Part shown: positions 1 to 10,904 of the stretch, piece after piece
Layout of the letters: each line of letters starts with the position of its first letter
Position numbering within the stretch: the stretch's first letter is position 1
Source of the DNA: Lasiosphaeris hirsuta
Taxonomy: Eukaryota; Ascomycota; Sordariomycetes; Sordariales; Lasiosphaeriaceae
Reading direction: 5' to 3'
NCBI GenBank assembly: GCA_030549175.1
Contig: JAUKUA010000004.1
Span: forward strand, 5,146,001 to 5,210,000
Length of the DNA: 64,000 bases
Notes under the pieces: generated by a model
The model's database searches: none
What the model saw: the letters and a program-made list of their open reading frames with translations, nothing else
What the model was told of the DNA's origin: nothing
Position numbers and translations under genes: made by a program

Positions 1-430
1 TTATAGTCAGCTGCATTGTTATGGAGGTCAATGCAAAAAAAAAAAAAAAAAAAAAAAAAAAGAAAAGTAAATATGGCCGTCAGTTACTAATTCAGCTCGC
101 CGTGGCTCCGCTCCCGAGCATCGAGGGTCCAAGGCAACCGAGTGGGGCGGGAATCCTTCGACGTCCTTATCACGGCGGCCGACGCCACGGATTGGCTCAC
201 CGTCGAACCAGATCCACGACAACTCTAGGCTGAAGTGCCGCTGTCTGCGGTTTGCTCCTCCAGGCGGGGTATGGCTGCCTGGCCTTCGACCCAATTGTGC
301 AACATGCCCCTGAACCATATTCGCCGATCCTGGCACCAGGAAGCTAGCCTATTGGTCAATGAGTAGTGTCGATGGGTCGTCTGAGGGCTTGCACTTGGGG
401 CTTGATGCCTGTGTAACAACCAGACGAGGC
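1..430. other. Left-edge spacer with a poly(A) tract
   Basis: No gene is supported here. A run of about 26 A residues lies near 36-61. Open frames are short and low complexity. The tract could be simple sequence or the end of a retro-element, but no flanking duplication is visible. Confidence 0.5.
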
Positions 431-431
431 T

Positions 432-447
432 CTATATATATATATAA
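432..447 (+). promoter_or_regulatory. TATA-like core promoter of the AAA ATPase gene
   Basis: An alternating TA tract is followed by a CT-rich leader (about 468-520), as in fungal core promoters. No ATG occurs between this box and 597, so the ATG at 597 is the first AUG of the predicted mRNA and fixes the start of the H3-like N terminus. Confidence 0.6.
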
Positions 448-596
448 GTCTTGATCTCTCACGCTCTTCCTTCTTTTTTCTTTTCCTTCAAAAGCTCTTC
501 TTCTTCATCTACTACTCTTGTTGACTTCCTCATCACAAGACCTGTGGCCTGTCTTATTTTATACAGAGACTTTTGGGTATTCCTACAAGACTCAAC

Positions 597-2654
597 ATGG
601 CTCGCACCAGACAGACAGCCCGACGCAGCGTACCGGACCCCGACCCCAATGGTGTGCCCGACGAGGAGGAGCAGCAGGAGATGCTCGGCCACCTGACGGA
701 AGAGGAAAAGGCGCGGCGGGCCGAGCTCGAGAAGGCGCCGATGCAGGCCGAGCTCAAGCACCTCGAGAAGCGGTGGACCAAGAAGGGCCGGGGGTACATC
801 ACCGAGCCCAAGGACGACGACGAGCTGCCCGAGGACAAGTTCAACTGGTACGACAAGTTCGCGCTGTGCGTGACGCGCCAGTACGACATGCAGAACAAGT
901 ACGTGCAGCGCACCAGCCTCCAGATCAACTCGCAGGCCCTCAAGGACATCCTGTCCGAAATCATTGCGGCCTACCCGGGCCAATCCTTCGCCACGGCCGA
1001 CGTCGCCATCGACTTCCCGGCCCACTGCCTGTACCACTACCAGCCCGAGCTGGACGCGGCCGTGGCCAAGCAGGAGCCCGGGTCTGACGGGGCCGCCCAC
1101 CTGCCCATCCTGCTCGATTTCATCGATGAGCACTTTGCCGACGAGATCAAGCAAGGCGACAACCTTCGCGACAAGGGGCTGGTGTCGTACGAGCACCTGT
1201 GGACCCTCTTCCGCCCGGGCTCGCTCGTCTTCGGGAGCAAAAAGGGGCAGGCGCGCGTGTTCAAGCTGGACAACTACCACTACGCGGGCGGGCAGTGCGC
1301 AGGGCTGCAGCTGCAGGTCCAGTTCACCGACTACGACGGCGACGACTTTGGTACGCGCTTCGACGGGCTCTTCATCCCGCAGTTCGCGGGCGCCGTGCCC
1401 ATCGCGTCGCTGCCGGCGCTGCCGCTGCAGTTCCACCCGGACCCTGAGGGCGTGCGGCGCGCCCTGACGGCCCGCGGCCGCCGTTGGGAGGCCCTGGCCG
1501 GCCAGAACTTCCGCGAGTACAAGGGCGTGGCCACCGACGCCGACGGCGGCCGCTTCAACATCGACGGCCGCGTCATGGTCGATACCCACACCTTCCACCG
1601 CATCGAGGCCGACGACGCCTACAACGTGGCGCCCTTCCCCAAGCCCAAGCCGGCCGTGCCCTTTGGCACCAAGCGCAAGCAGTCCCTGACCTCGGACGAC
1701 TGGGACCTCATCCCCGAGCAAGACGCGGCGGCCGAGAGGAAGGCGCTCGCGCCCCTGACGGACGACCAGGCGCTGCTGGCCTCGGCCGTCGTCCGCGGCT
1801 TCTCCTTCACCGAGAAGAAGTTCCTCGAGTTCTTCGTCGACAGGCTGCGGCCTGTCGACTGGAACACGTCGTGCTTTGAGCAGCTGGTGCTGCCCGAGTC
1901 GCAGAAGGAGCTGGTGCAGGCGCTGGTGGCCGAGCACACGCAGCGGTCGGCCGCGGCCGGCCGCGGCTTCGACGACATCGTCAAGGGCAAGGGTCAGGGG
2001 CTGATCCTGGTGCTGCACGGCCCGCCGGGCGTGGGCAAGACGCTGACGGCCGAGTGCGTGGCCGAGTTTAGCAGGAGGCCGCTGTACATTGTGTCGAGCG
2101 GGGACCTGGGCACGACGGCGTCGACGCTGGACGAGAAGCTGAGCCGGACCCTGGACCTGGCGTCGACGTGGAACGCCGTGCTGCTGATCGACGAGGCCGA
2201 CGTCTTCCTCGAGCGGCGCTCGCTGCACGACATGAACCGCAACGGGCTCGTGTCCATCTTCCTGCGCACGCTCGAGTACTACTCGGGCATCCTGTTCATG
2301 ACGACGAACCGCGTGCGCACCTTTGACGACGCCTTCAAGTCGCGCATCCACGTGCCGCTCAAGTACACCGACCTGTCGCCCGAGAGCCGGCTCAAGGTCT
2401 GGCGCAACTTCCTCGCCCGCATCGAGGGCGGCATCGACATCGACGAGGACGGCTACCGCCAGCTCGCCAAGGGCAAGCTCAACGGCCGCCAGATCAAGAA
2501 CGTCGTCCGCACCGCCAAGAGCCTGGCCAGCTACAAGCGCCGCAAGCTCGACCAGAAGCAGCTGCAGCAGGTCATGGACATCCAGATGTCCTTTGAGCAC
2601 GACCTGGACTCGGCGAGCAAGGGCGATCAGGATATTGACATGGTCCAGCGGTGA
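597..2654 (+). CDS. AAA+ ATPase with a histone H3 tail-like N terminus
   Basis: Single-exon protein of 685 aa. The C-terminal half is an AAA+ module: Walker A GPPGVGKT at 475-482, Walker B VLLIDEADVFLE near 528-539, sensor MTTN at 568-571 and an arginine-rich stretch ending in SRIHVPLKY near 582-590. The middle part (about 195-300, LWTLFRPGSLVFG onward) resembles the DUF7025-type domain found before the AAA module in many uncharacterised fungal ATPases. Residues 1-11 read MARTRQTARRS, which is the H3 tail MARTKQTARKS with K4R and K9R. The start is secure: first AUG after the TATA box, C-A-A-C before ATG-G, and no intron. Substrate and location are unknown. Chromatin association through the tail is inference only. 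Confidence 0.85.
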   Translation: MARTRQTARRSVPDPDPNGVPDEEEQQEMLGHLTEEEKARRAELEKAPMQAELKHLEKRWTKKGRGYITEPKDDDELPEDKFNWYDKFALCVTRQYDMQNKYVQRTSLQINSQALKDILSEIIAAYPGQSFATADVAIDFPAHCLYHYQPELDAAVAKQEPGSDGAAHLPILLDFIDEHFADEIKQGDNLRDKGLVSYEHLWTLFRPGSLVFGSKKGQARVFKLDNYHYAGGQCAGLQLQVQFTDYDGDDFGTRFDGLFIPQFAGAVPIASLPALPLQFHPDPEGVRRALTARGRRWEALAGQNFREYKGVATDADGGRFNIDGRVMVDTHTFHRIEADDAYNVAPFPKPKPAVPFGTKRKQSLTSDDWDLIPEQDAAAERKALAPLTDDQALLASAVVRGFSFTEKKFLEFFVDRLRPVDWNTSCFEQLVLPESQKELVQALVAEHTQRSAAAGRGFDDIVKGKGQGLILVLHGPPGVGKTLTAECVAEFSRRPLYIVSSGDLGTTASTLDEKLSRTLDLASTWNAVLLIDEADVFLERRSLHDMNRNGLVSIFLRTLEYYSGILFMTTNRVRTFDDAFKSRIHVPLKYTDLSPESRLKVWRNFLARIEGGIDIDEDGYRQLAKGKLNGRQIKNVVRTAKSLASYKRRKLDQKQLQQVMDIQMSFEHDLDSASKGDQDIDMVQR

Positions 2655-3029
2655 TGGGTGTTTGGATTCTCTTGTCCTTCTGGCCATCTTGTTGGCAATA
2701 GGGCTTTGGAGTTTGGTGAAGAACCGGTAGTAGTAGTACTAACTAGCATACTTGATATGAATCAATTTAAATCTCGGCATTAAATGTTAAACGTCCAAGA
2801 CCATCTTCCTGATCCGATATCCACGTCGTCAGCCGCCGAGACTGAACCAGGCGCTACCCCTTTCGACTAGATGCCGCGCTTTCTTTATGTAGACCTGCTG
2901 GACGGTAAGGTTGTAGTCAGGGGTGACGCCGGTGAAATGTGTTCTCACGGGTAGGTTGGCTAGGCCCAAGGTGCAATTCCTTGACCCGGAGTCGATTTGA
3001 ACCGTTCGCGCTGTAGAACAAAGCTCTCT
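2655..3029. other. Spacer downstream of the AAA ATPase
   Basis: AT-rich 3' flank that probably holds the transcript end. No coding signal was seen. Confidence 0.4.
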
Positions 3030-3192
3030 TCACGCTCTTCTTTGGTAGGAGGAACACGGAACAGATCCACAACATCCCCCTCGCCCGTTTCGCCATCTTT
3101 TACCAGCAAATCTCCAAATCGAGTTGCGACAAATCATGAGAACAATAGGGGACATCGCCTTCTTGAGCGGTGTTCGGTCCGGAGTGGGCATG

Positions 3193-3846
3193 TTAGCAGG
3201 AGCGAATCGAGCCTTCGTCCGATTTGAATGCCGCAGCAATCAAGGGTGTTAGCCCATCCCTCGCTTTTTGATCGACATTAGCTCCCAAGACCAGCAATTC
3301 GCCCACAATCGTCACATCTCTTACCGCACAGGCACAATGTAACGGGGCACAGCGGTGATCCTGACAGTTCACGGCACAGAGACCTGCCTGCCCCTTGTTC
3401 CACAAGAGCTCGAACAGTAGCGATACTGCTACTTGCCACCGCCATGTTGAGCAGAGTAATGCCACCTGTGCTCTCGTCAATTTTAGTACCTCTTTGAACC
3501 AGGAGGCTCATGACTCCAATGTTGCCCTTGAACACAGCGTTGTGGAGAGGGGAGGATCTTTCGTTGCCCGAGGTTTGACCGACCGACGCTCCCGCGTCGA
3601 GCAACGCTTTGGCGATTTCTGGTTCATCCGCGAAATATAACGGTGCCATTCCGGGCATGAGTGTTGACGTCGATACCGGCGCCGGCATGTAGGAGCGCTG
3701 ACAAGATGGGTTTGTTGTCTAAGGGTCGCTACCCAGTGAAGTAAGGTCATCCCGTCTGAATCTCTGCAGGAAATGTCTGTTTTGTGCGACGAATCTGGGC
3801 ACACAAAATTTTCTTTTTCGTACCTTGAGCATGTGACGTTACTCAC
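3193..3846 (-). pseudogene. Ankyrin-repeat gene remnant, frameshifted
   Basis: Ankyrin-like signatures occur on the minus strand in three different frames. From the 5' side these are DSDGMTLLHWVATL (about 3740-3790), then ERSSPLHNAVFKGNIGVMSLLVQRG and a following repeat (about 3430-3570), then CAPLHCACAVRDVTIVGELL with DGLTPLIAAAF (about 3215-3370). Repeats keep their spacing but change frame, and no splice pair joins them cleanly, so this looks like a decayed gene. Degraded sequence may continue to about 3030. The intact family would be a protein-interaction scaffold, often a STAND or HET partner in fungi. A multi-intron gene with poor splice sites remains possible. Confidence 0.65.
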
Positions 3847-5343
3847 CCTGGCTCAGGCTCGGCTCAGTCCCTTCTCAGGCTGGCTCACCTTTGCTTACCC
3901 TTTCTGCACAGCGGAGAAGAGAGGTGGGAGCGAGCGAGCGAGCGAGCACATACAAGATGGCCAGTTTTGTGTGCCAACAGCAGCTTCATGAGTCTTGCGA
4001 GACAGATACACCTTATCAGCCTCTCAGGGGGTGGCGGCTTCCGGGAAGGCGGGGGCGTCTTCATGTTCTTCGAGGATGGTGCGGAGAGGGGGACTCGGGC
4101 TGAAGTGCTGGTGCAGTCAGTACCTGTAGAGCAATCTTCTTGAAAGTCGGCGGCGTGGCCTCGAACCCCGTTGCTTGTGGCTTGAAAAGGTACTCGAGAT
4201 CAACGGTAGCTCGGTATCGTTGCTGTTGGCTAATAACAGCTCTGCGACAATGTTCGATTTTAGGCGGGAGTGCTAGATGCCCTCTGAACGTAGAGCAGAG
4301 GTGGTGACGTAGGAGCAACAAACTTTCGGCAAATAAAATTTCAGCCCTTGTCCCCGCTAAAAATATCTTGAATCTCTAGGTGAAAATGAACCCTCTCATC
4401 ACGGCGTGGTAAAGTCATAAACTAGGGTACATACCAGAGGTCACGTAGGTACATTACAAGCAAAACGTCGGGCCTTGTTTCCCCTCTTATCAGCTATGGA
4501 AATAGCCATACATGTGAAGAAGGCTGAATCCTACGAAGAGGTCTATAAGAGGTTATCGTTGGAAGCCAAAACCTCACACAGAAGCAACACAATCAAGCAA
4601 TTGCAGCCACTTCAAATCCATCATATCTAGAGTGTAGTGTTTCTGACACTAATGGAGGCCGTAAACTAAGTTTTATGTGACTTTAGGTGAAAAGGAAGAG
4701 GAGCGAATAAAGGGTGGTGTGATGGTCCCAGTTTTGGGCCACCTGTGTCCCAAAAGCTGAGAGCTCGCGAAAAGTTACTTTTTGAACTGCAAAGCACTGC
4801 CTACTCGTCTAAACTATGTTTGGCCATTTCTCTGATCATTTACTGAACAGTGCCTAGGTAACGCCTAAGCAAAGTGGCTAGGGGTGGTGCGGGTAACTGG
4901 GCGTTGGTGAGGGCAACTTTAGGCTTAAACAACACCCCAGGCGTACTGCCTTGCAGTCTGTTATCTTACCGGGTGCACTAGTATGTACCAGTATACTTCA
5001 GGCCAGTACGTTATGTACTGGTATATTCTAGGTGCTAGTTTATTATGTTCCAGCCCATCTAATATACTGGTATATTAAATACTGACCCAATTTTGATACC
5101 AAAATACTATGTACTATCCTAGGGATTAGACTACGATGCCACGTGCTATCCCCTAATATGTACCAGTATATGCCAGAAACGTGGACACTGCGGGTGACAT
5201 CGAAAGGGAACTTTAGCCTAGGGGACTGAGAATGGGCCTCTGAGGTTGTGCAGCTGCGACGTATGGGATCACCCTAGCTCAGGGAAGAATCAGGGAAAGC
5301 TCGGGACAAATCAGTCACATCTCACCCCAGCTCAGGAGTACGG
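3847..5343. repeat. Repeat-rich, gene-free block
   Basis: About 1.5 kb without usable frames, lying between two inverted ankyrin-related segments. It holds several copies of a TCACCC(T/C)(G/A)GCTCAG motif (near 3842, 5270 and 5318) and a set of TAcCAGTAta/TACTGGTAta boxes (4982-5172). It looks like an old, mutated mobile or repeated element, but no transposase was recognised. Confidence 0.4.
4982..5172. repeat. Four alternating inverted 14-15 bp boxes
   Basis: Copies of TATGTACCAGTATAC lie at 4982-4996 and 5157-5171. Near reverse complements (TATGTACTGGTATAT) lie at 5012-5026 and 5062-5075. The arrangement could fold into hairpins or be binding sites; the function is unknown. Confidence 0.6.
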
Positions 5344-5523
5344 ATGAAAAAGGAGATTTCGTGTGCCCAGATTCGTCGTATACAACCAGGCTGTTTTCAT
5401 CGATATGAGGAGGTCGACAGCATCGGCGCACTCAGCCTCGACGGCTCACCGCAGAGAGGCGGTCGCGTCGAAGTCGAGGGCTTGCACATTGAAACCTGCA
5501 ATCCTGAGCTCCTCCTCGACTAG
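5344..5523 (+). CDS. Small 59-aa ORF beginning in an inverted ankyrin fragment
   Basis: ATG at 5344, stop at 5521-5523, continuous frame ending in PELLLD. The DNA at about 5342-5370 is a near match in inverted orientation to the ankyrin remnant near 3790-3830, with an identical 18-bp core GTGTGCCCAGATTCGTCG. In another frame it encodes FVCPDSS, as the ankyrin remnant does. The ORF may therefore be a by-product of a duplicated fragment. No family was recognised. Confidence 0.2.
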   Translation: MKKEISCAQIRRIQPGCFHRYEEVDSIGALSLDGSPQRGGRVEVEGLHIETCNPELLLD

Positions 5524-6072
5524 GGCCAAGTCCATCTTTCTCTTGACGTGGGGATCCGAGGCAGGAAACAAGGGAGAACGAGCAAGGTTTTGGGCCTATT
5601 TCTGCAGCCTGGAAGAAAACATCCTGCTGCAAGATTATACAATGCCGAGCGTAGCTTCCATATCTTTCACAGGCGAAAACCAAACTTGTCCACCAACTTG
5701 ACATGGAACCGGCGCCGTGCTCCTGCCTAACCCTGCTCAACTCGCCCGCTGATGATCATTGAATCTGGATATGCTGGCTGTAGAAACCAGAACAGACAAA
5801 TGTATCAACAATCTACGGAATACAAATATAGGTGATAGATACTTCGCTGCAGCTCGTAATGTGCCATCGATATTGATCATCGTGATATTCGTGATTAGCC
5901 CCTTTCAATAATGTAGTCAACATACATACATGCAAATACACTCAACCACCTCTAGTACAACAACCGACCATCAGGTGTCCCTAACAATGTATTCATTCCT
6001 CTTCGAGTTACAAAAGAACAAGCCCAAGGGCAACATCACCTAAAGTAGAACCTCAAAAATAGAGGTTATTTT
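5524..6072. other. Spacer
   Basis: AT-rich sequence with no supported gene, leading up to the tRNA. Confidence 0.4.
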
Positions 6073-6158
6073 CTCCCCCGGGTGGGCTCGAACCACCAGC
6101 CTCCAGATGACCTATTGAGATAACAGTCTGACGCGCTAGCCAATTGCGCCACGGGGGA
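6073..6158 (-). tRNA. tRNA-Asn (anticodon GTT) with a short intron
   Basis: On the minus strand the acceptor arms are TCCCCCG and CGGGGGA with a G discriminator. The D arm is GCGC-AATTGGCTA-GCGC and the T arm is GGTGG-TTCGAGC-CCACC. The anticodon stem TCAGA/TCTGG encloses CTGTTA, then about 12 extra bases, then A, which places anticodon GTT at 34-36 and an intron after position 37, the usual place for eukaryotic tRNA introns. Isotype is by analogy with the fungal tRNA-Asn anticodon arm. Confidence 0.88.
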
Positions 6159-6733
6159 TTGATGTTTCAGAGCTTCCTAATTGGAATCCTTCGACGGCGG
6201 GGTGGCTGCACAGTGGGGTCTCACTCAACCCCGAACTCCACACCTCAGCAACACCGGCGCCCACTTTAACAATACCGGCGTCTTGTTCAATTTTAGTTCG
6301 GCAATGGGGTTTTTAGCAGCCGTTTCACCCGTCTCAAGTGGACGATTGGACCAGCGCATACACCGCCGGCGGTTACAAGCGTGACATGTCACCAGAACCA
6401 AAGTCAAGCTGTTAGGATAGACCAACAGTTTGCATACGAGCAGCACTCTATCTGAGAGCAAACACTAACAGTAGTATATCTACATCTCCAGCCGCACTCC
6501 GCACTCCTCGCTCCCATCCGTGCCCAACAAATCCTCCAACCAAGCCAATCCGTTCAAAATGCCAACAACGCCTAGTTGACTCCGCTCCGCCTTTTGACAC
6601 CAGGTTTCCTGGAAAAGGGTATGGTATTACGGAATAACAGCCACGATTAAGCCAAGGCAAAGCAGGCTAATAACAAAAATGATAATAAGCCAACAAGCTG
6701 CAACAAAAAAACAACATACCGTGAGACTTGCAA
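6159..6733. other. Spacer
   Basis: Probably the 5' flank of the tRNA and the 3' region of the minus-strand gene that ends at 6734. No further gene seen. Confidence 0.4.
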
Positions 6734-8045
6734 TTAGCTCTCGGCAGAAGCAGCCGCCTCAGAAACATCCTCCATCGCGGGGACCGGTGATGCAGGCACA
6801 TCACCTTCGTCCCGAGCGCTTCCGCTCTCCCACAGCTCAAAGCTCTCGCCAGTGCCCTCGATGGGCTGCAGCAACGCTGCCTTGGCCGCAGGTTCGTCCT
6901 TACCCATCAACAGGTCCACGCTAGAAGCCTCGGCCTCAGGCAGAACTTCCGCCGGCGCAAACTCGAACGACTCTTCAAAGTTCTCGTCGGGATGGGGGAA
7001 CTCGTCTTCAGCAATGGACTCGGGGAGCAGTGCTGGCTCGGTCTCGTCAATGACGGTCTCGGCCTCATCGTCGTCGCCGGGCACAATAATGACACTGGTG
7101 TCATCACAGCCCTGTGCGTAAAAGTCGGAAACGTCCATCTCGATGAGCGGACCACGCTGCTTCTCGATGATCATGTCGTCAAAACCAGGAGCAGCCCGAG
7201 CACGGGCAGATGTCTGGCTGACGTCATCGGCAGGAGCGATGTTCTCTTTATCACGGCCCTCATCACGGTCGCGCCGCGCCTTGCGCTCCGACTCCTCGTC
7301 GCTGCTGATGTCGAGCGTGCAGGTACCGTGCTGCAGCAGATTGGTCATCTCTTGCTCAGGTGTGTCCTCGTGGATGTCAAAGAACCAAGATGACTTCAGA
7401 TCAGGCTGCTGGAGCGAGCTGGACGAGGCGCTGCTGCGGACGCTCCCAGAGTAACTCGGGATGGTGCCCTTAAGCGCGGCATCGAGGGAGAATGGGGCGG
7501 CGGCACTAAGACCGAATGACGGTGGGTCGACACGCTGAGTGCGGCGCCGAGAGAGAATCCCGATCCGCTTAGAGCCCCGAGTGGGTGAGCGGCCTGCGGG
7601 TGCCGTGAGTGATGAGACCGAAATGCTAGTGTTCAGGCGAGCGGCCGGAGACTTGGGCTGCAGCACACTGCGCGGCCTCGCCGACGTGAGCTTGCTGGGA
7701 GGGCTGAGGATATCCCTGGCGGAGGGGAGGCTGGGCGTCGAGACGGCCTTGGTGAGGATGAAGTTGGAGGGCTTGAAGAAGTCCTTGGCGAAATCCTTGT
7801 CGGCGCCCGCGCCCTTGGATCGCTTAGAAAAGAACGATGGGTCGACATTTTCGGAGTCGTCAACTTCGACCTCGGCGGCCTTCCGCTTCACAGGGGCATT
7901 TGAGATGGCTGTACAAGGTCAGTCTCTATACCAAGCTGACATGAGAGGGGGGCAACTTACAGTTCTGACGGTTCTTCAAGTTGGTCAGGTTCTGCAGCCG
8001 AGTCCCATCGAGGGGTGCAAATGGCTGACGGACAACAGCGGCCAT
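6734..8045 (-). CDS. Conserved-looking hypothetical protein with KEN box and acidic C terminus
   Basis: Two exons: 8045-7961 and 7908-6734. The intron has GTAAGT at the donor and TACAG at the acceptor, joining ...LKNRQN to SISNAPVKRKAAE. The product is 419 aa. It has a short N-terminal block (QPFAPLDGTRLQNLTNLKN), a basic stretch with KRK and SKRSK, a low-complexity Ser/Pro/Arg middle, a motif WFFDIHEDTPEQEMTNLL followed by DISSDEESE, a KEN box (DKENIAP, about 249-251) and a long Glu/Asp-rich tail. It appears largely disordered. The KEN box suggests an APC/C-type degron and possible cell-cycle turnover, but that is inference and no enzymatic domain is seen. A start further upstream in the same frame exists, but ATG 8045 is preferred. 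Confidence 0.75.
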
Positions 8046-10904
8046 AGTGGAGAATGGGGGGTGAGGTAGTGCTGTCGTGGCGAGATGTGGTTGATTGCGG
8101 TAGTCCAATTGCTCGCTGCGGGGCGTTGTTGCTCAACCCGAAAGCCCAACTACCTTCCTTCCCAAAGGGGGGGGGGATCTTGTCCAACACTAACACTCGC
8201 AGGCAAGTGTTTGTTTATTTTTCTGTCCGTCTCAGGATCGCTCTCGCTTCGGGTGGGTGCAGCAGAATGTATATCTGCCAAAGAGTAGCGAGAATTGGTG
8301 GGGGGGGGGGGGAGAGCGAGAGGAGGCGAGAGGGCGCCGAGACGAGGGATGTGTGCCAGTCTTATTGCACCAAGTGGCCGTGCGATACGGTCGGATTGGC
8401 GGGGCGAAGGCGGTCTCTATCGTCGAGGCCCGGGCTATGGCAGACGTAATGCAAATTCAAGTCGGCGAGAGGCTAGCGGACAGCGAACGAGGGAGCTGGT
8501 CGGCGGTGGTAGGTTGAGGGAAGGGTGCGAGGCAGGCCAATGCAGGCAATGTCGAGTATCTGCCGGAGATGCTGTGGTCTTGTCTGATGAAGCGCTCGGG
8601 TGTGCGAAAGATTGTGGGAGGACGGGTCTGACAGCCCGAATTGAAGGCAGCGAGTGGCAGGAGGGGGGGAGGGAGTGCAACGGGACTGGAATGGGCTGGC
8701 AGAGACGGCGAGCCAAAGAGAGGATGGAGAGTGGGCAGTTGGGGAAACTCGGGGTGAGTGGAGGACGCCGAGGGCAGGCTGCAAGGGATGGCAAGTGCAG
8801 CGAGAATGCGAGAAAATGAATGGCAGTTGCTCGCTCAGGCCTCAGACGAGCTTGCTGAATGTGCAGGTGCAGGTGCAGGTGCAGGTGGGACGGAGAGCGC
8901 TGGCTTGGCTGGGTCGGCTGCAGGCCGATATTGGGCTGCTCCTTCTCTGCTTGACGTGCGTTTTCGTGGTAAAACGCTACGCGTACAACTGAGCGAGGAG
9001 CTGCCTCCAATGGGAAAAGGGGCGACGGGATCACGAGCGGGGAAGCGAGAGGCACGAGAGGCACGAGCCCTTGGTTTACACAGTGGCAGCGCGACGCAGA
9101 TCGCAGAGGGGGTGCAGGCGCAAGGTCTGAGATTGTCCTGGGGGAGCCTGCAGTAGGCGTGCGGGCGTGCAGTAGCCCACAGGCTCTCCTTCATGCAAAC
9201 CGAGCTCAGAGCTCGTTGATTTGGCAGAGCTCGCAAGACGTCGCAGAGCTGGCGATTAACGCTGCAGCGGTCCGCAAATCAAGGCTCGAGAGGCGCCTGG
9301 CTGAGCTTGGCGAGCACACGCTTGCCCAACGCGGTGTGTATCCGCTCACTTTAAATAAAAGCTGCTGAGTGGCCGGCCGGCCAGGATTAATCAGGCTCGA
9401 GCTAATCAACGCGTCGTGCCCTCGGCGGCCCGAGCACAGGCTGGGGACATCGCGTCTTACAGGCTACGCAGCCCCACCCTGGAAGCCCCCACACTGGTGT
9501 TTCCACACGAAAAATCGCCAAAAAAGTCGAGAGTCCATTTGTCGCGGTCTTAAAGGACCAGGCTCCCAGACATTCCCATTCCAAGAATGATCCAGTCGGC
9601 GTCCCTGTTTGAGTTGCTCGCCACAGTTTTATGAGCAGGAGATGACGGCATCGAGACGACATTGATGTCAGATCCTCTCTCGATGGCTGGTGCATCGATT
9701 GACAGATCCGTACAGAGTATTCGTACTCCGTACCGATTGAACAATCGGACAATCCACCCACCTCCACATCAACTACAACTTCAATGCAACCACTCGACGA
9801 CTCGACCGCAAGGCTCCAAGCCTAGGGCATCGCGAGTCCTGGTCCCCGATAAAGTCTAGCAAACTGCCTTGGTCGTGTCGCATGCGACCTCTTCTCTGAC
9901 AGACCGTGTTAATAATCCTCTCAATGCTCTCTGACGTCCCAGCCGTGTCGCCGCCCCGAGGGCCCCGATCGATTGGATGTCGTTGCCCCCCAGTGCAAAC
10001 CTTGACCCGCGCGCACTCAAACACACTCGGCCAGCACGTCTCAAGCCCAAGGGCAGTTAGCGGAGAAGAGGGTCTCTTCATTTCGAAAGGTCCAGATTAT
10101 GTATTAAGGTAATTAACTAATAAGATTCCGTAAGACAGTAAATGTATGTCGGGTACGCCTGAGCATACCCCCTTTCAAGGGTTTGAGCTCTGAGTGCATG
10201 AGCTCCCCTAGGGTTAGGGTTGTATCTGTAAGTCATCGAAAAGGGGCCAAAAGGGGGCTGTAATGGATTCGACTATTTCCCTCCCCGTTTCACAGCCCAT
10301 CCAGATTTGCGGTATACAGATAGCGGGTTAGCTATATGACAATGCTGGCAAGTCTCAGCTTGTCCACCTTGATCTTCATTTTCTTTATGGCCTCACGCGA
10401 ATTTAATTCGGGATCTCTTTAGTTCCAGGGGGGTCTCAACCCAACCAACACCAAACCCCCTCCCCCCAAACGCCAAACGCCAGTATCGCCCCGCCCGGGG
10501 CGCCCTCACTGCAGGAAAAAAAAAAAAGAAAAAAAAACACCCCCGAAACACGCCTCGCCCGGTACTAGACCATCCCCGCCGCCTTGAGGACAGACAAGCT
10601 CGAGTTGTTTATCCACATCCAGATGCGAAAAGAACCAAACCTTCCTGTAAGGATCCCCAAGCTGTCCCTGCTATGCGCACCAAAGAGTTGGAAAAGATGT
10701 ACACCGCTGCCAGCATAGCCCGGAACCCCACAAACCCCCTATGACATCGCTCGTCTTAGGGTCCAAGTCCCTCTCGCGATTGTGCGGTTGCGGCGTCCGC
10801 CGGGTTGGAACGCCTGCCCACACGACATATCGAAGACCTCCATAGGTATGTCGGTGACGATGGGCTCCGTCTAGCTCTGTTCTGTCGTCCGCATCCGGAC
10901 ATTA
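8046..10904. other. Long gene-poor spacer
   Basis: About 2.9 kb. It holds a G run near 8300-8312, a hexanucleotide GTGCAG array (about 8861-8887), a short telomere-like CCCTAGGGTTAGGGTTG (10206-10222) and an A-rich tract (about 10516-10537). Long frames on both strands between 8300 and 9240 are mutual shadows in GC-rich DNA with no recognisable domain. The left part is presumably the promoter of the gene starting at 8045. Confidence 0.45.

Noticed and set aside
573..596. Eight extra residues upstream of the H3-like start
   Set aside because: The codon at 573 is TTG, not ATG; ATG 597 is the first AUG of the leader.
459..2687. 742-codon minus-strand frame antisense to the AAA ATPase
   Set aside because: It is an antisense shadow produced by strong third-position GC bias. 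It has Val/Leu/Arg/Ala runs and no domain.
8295..9236. Overlapping long frames on both strands (up to 209 codons)
   Set aside because: They are mutual antisense shadows in GC-rich DNA, contain a hexanucleotide repeat and show no domain.
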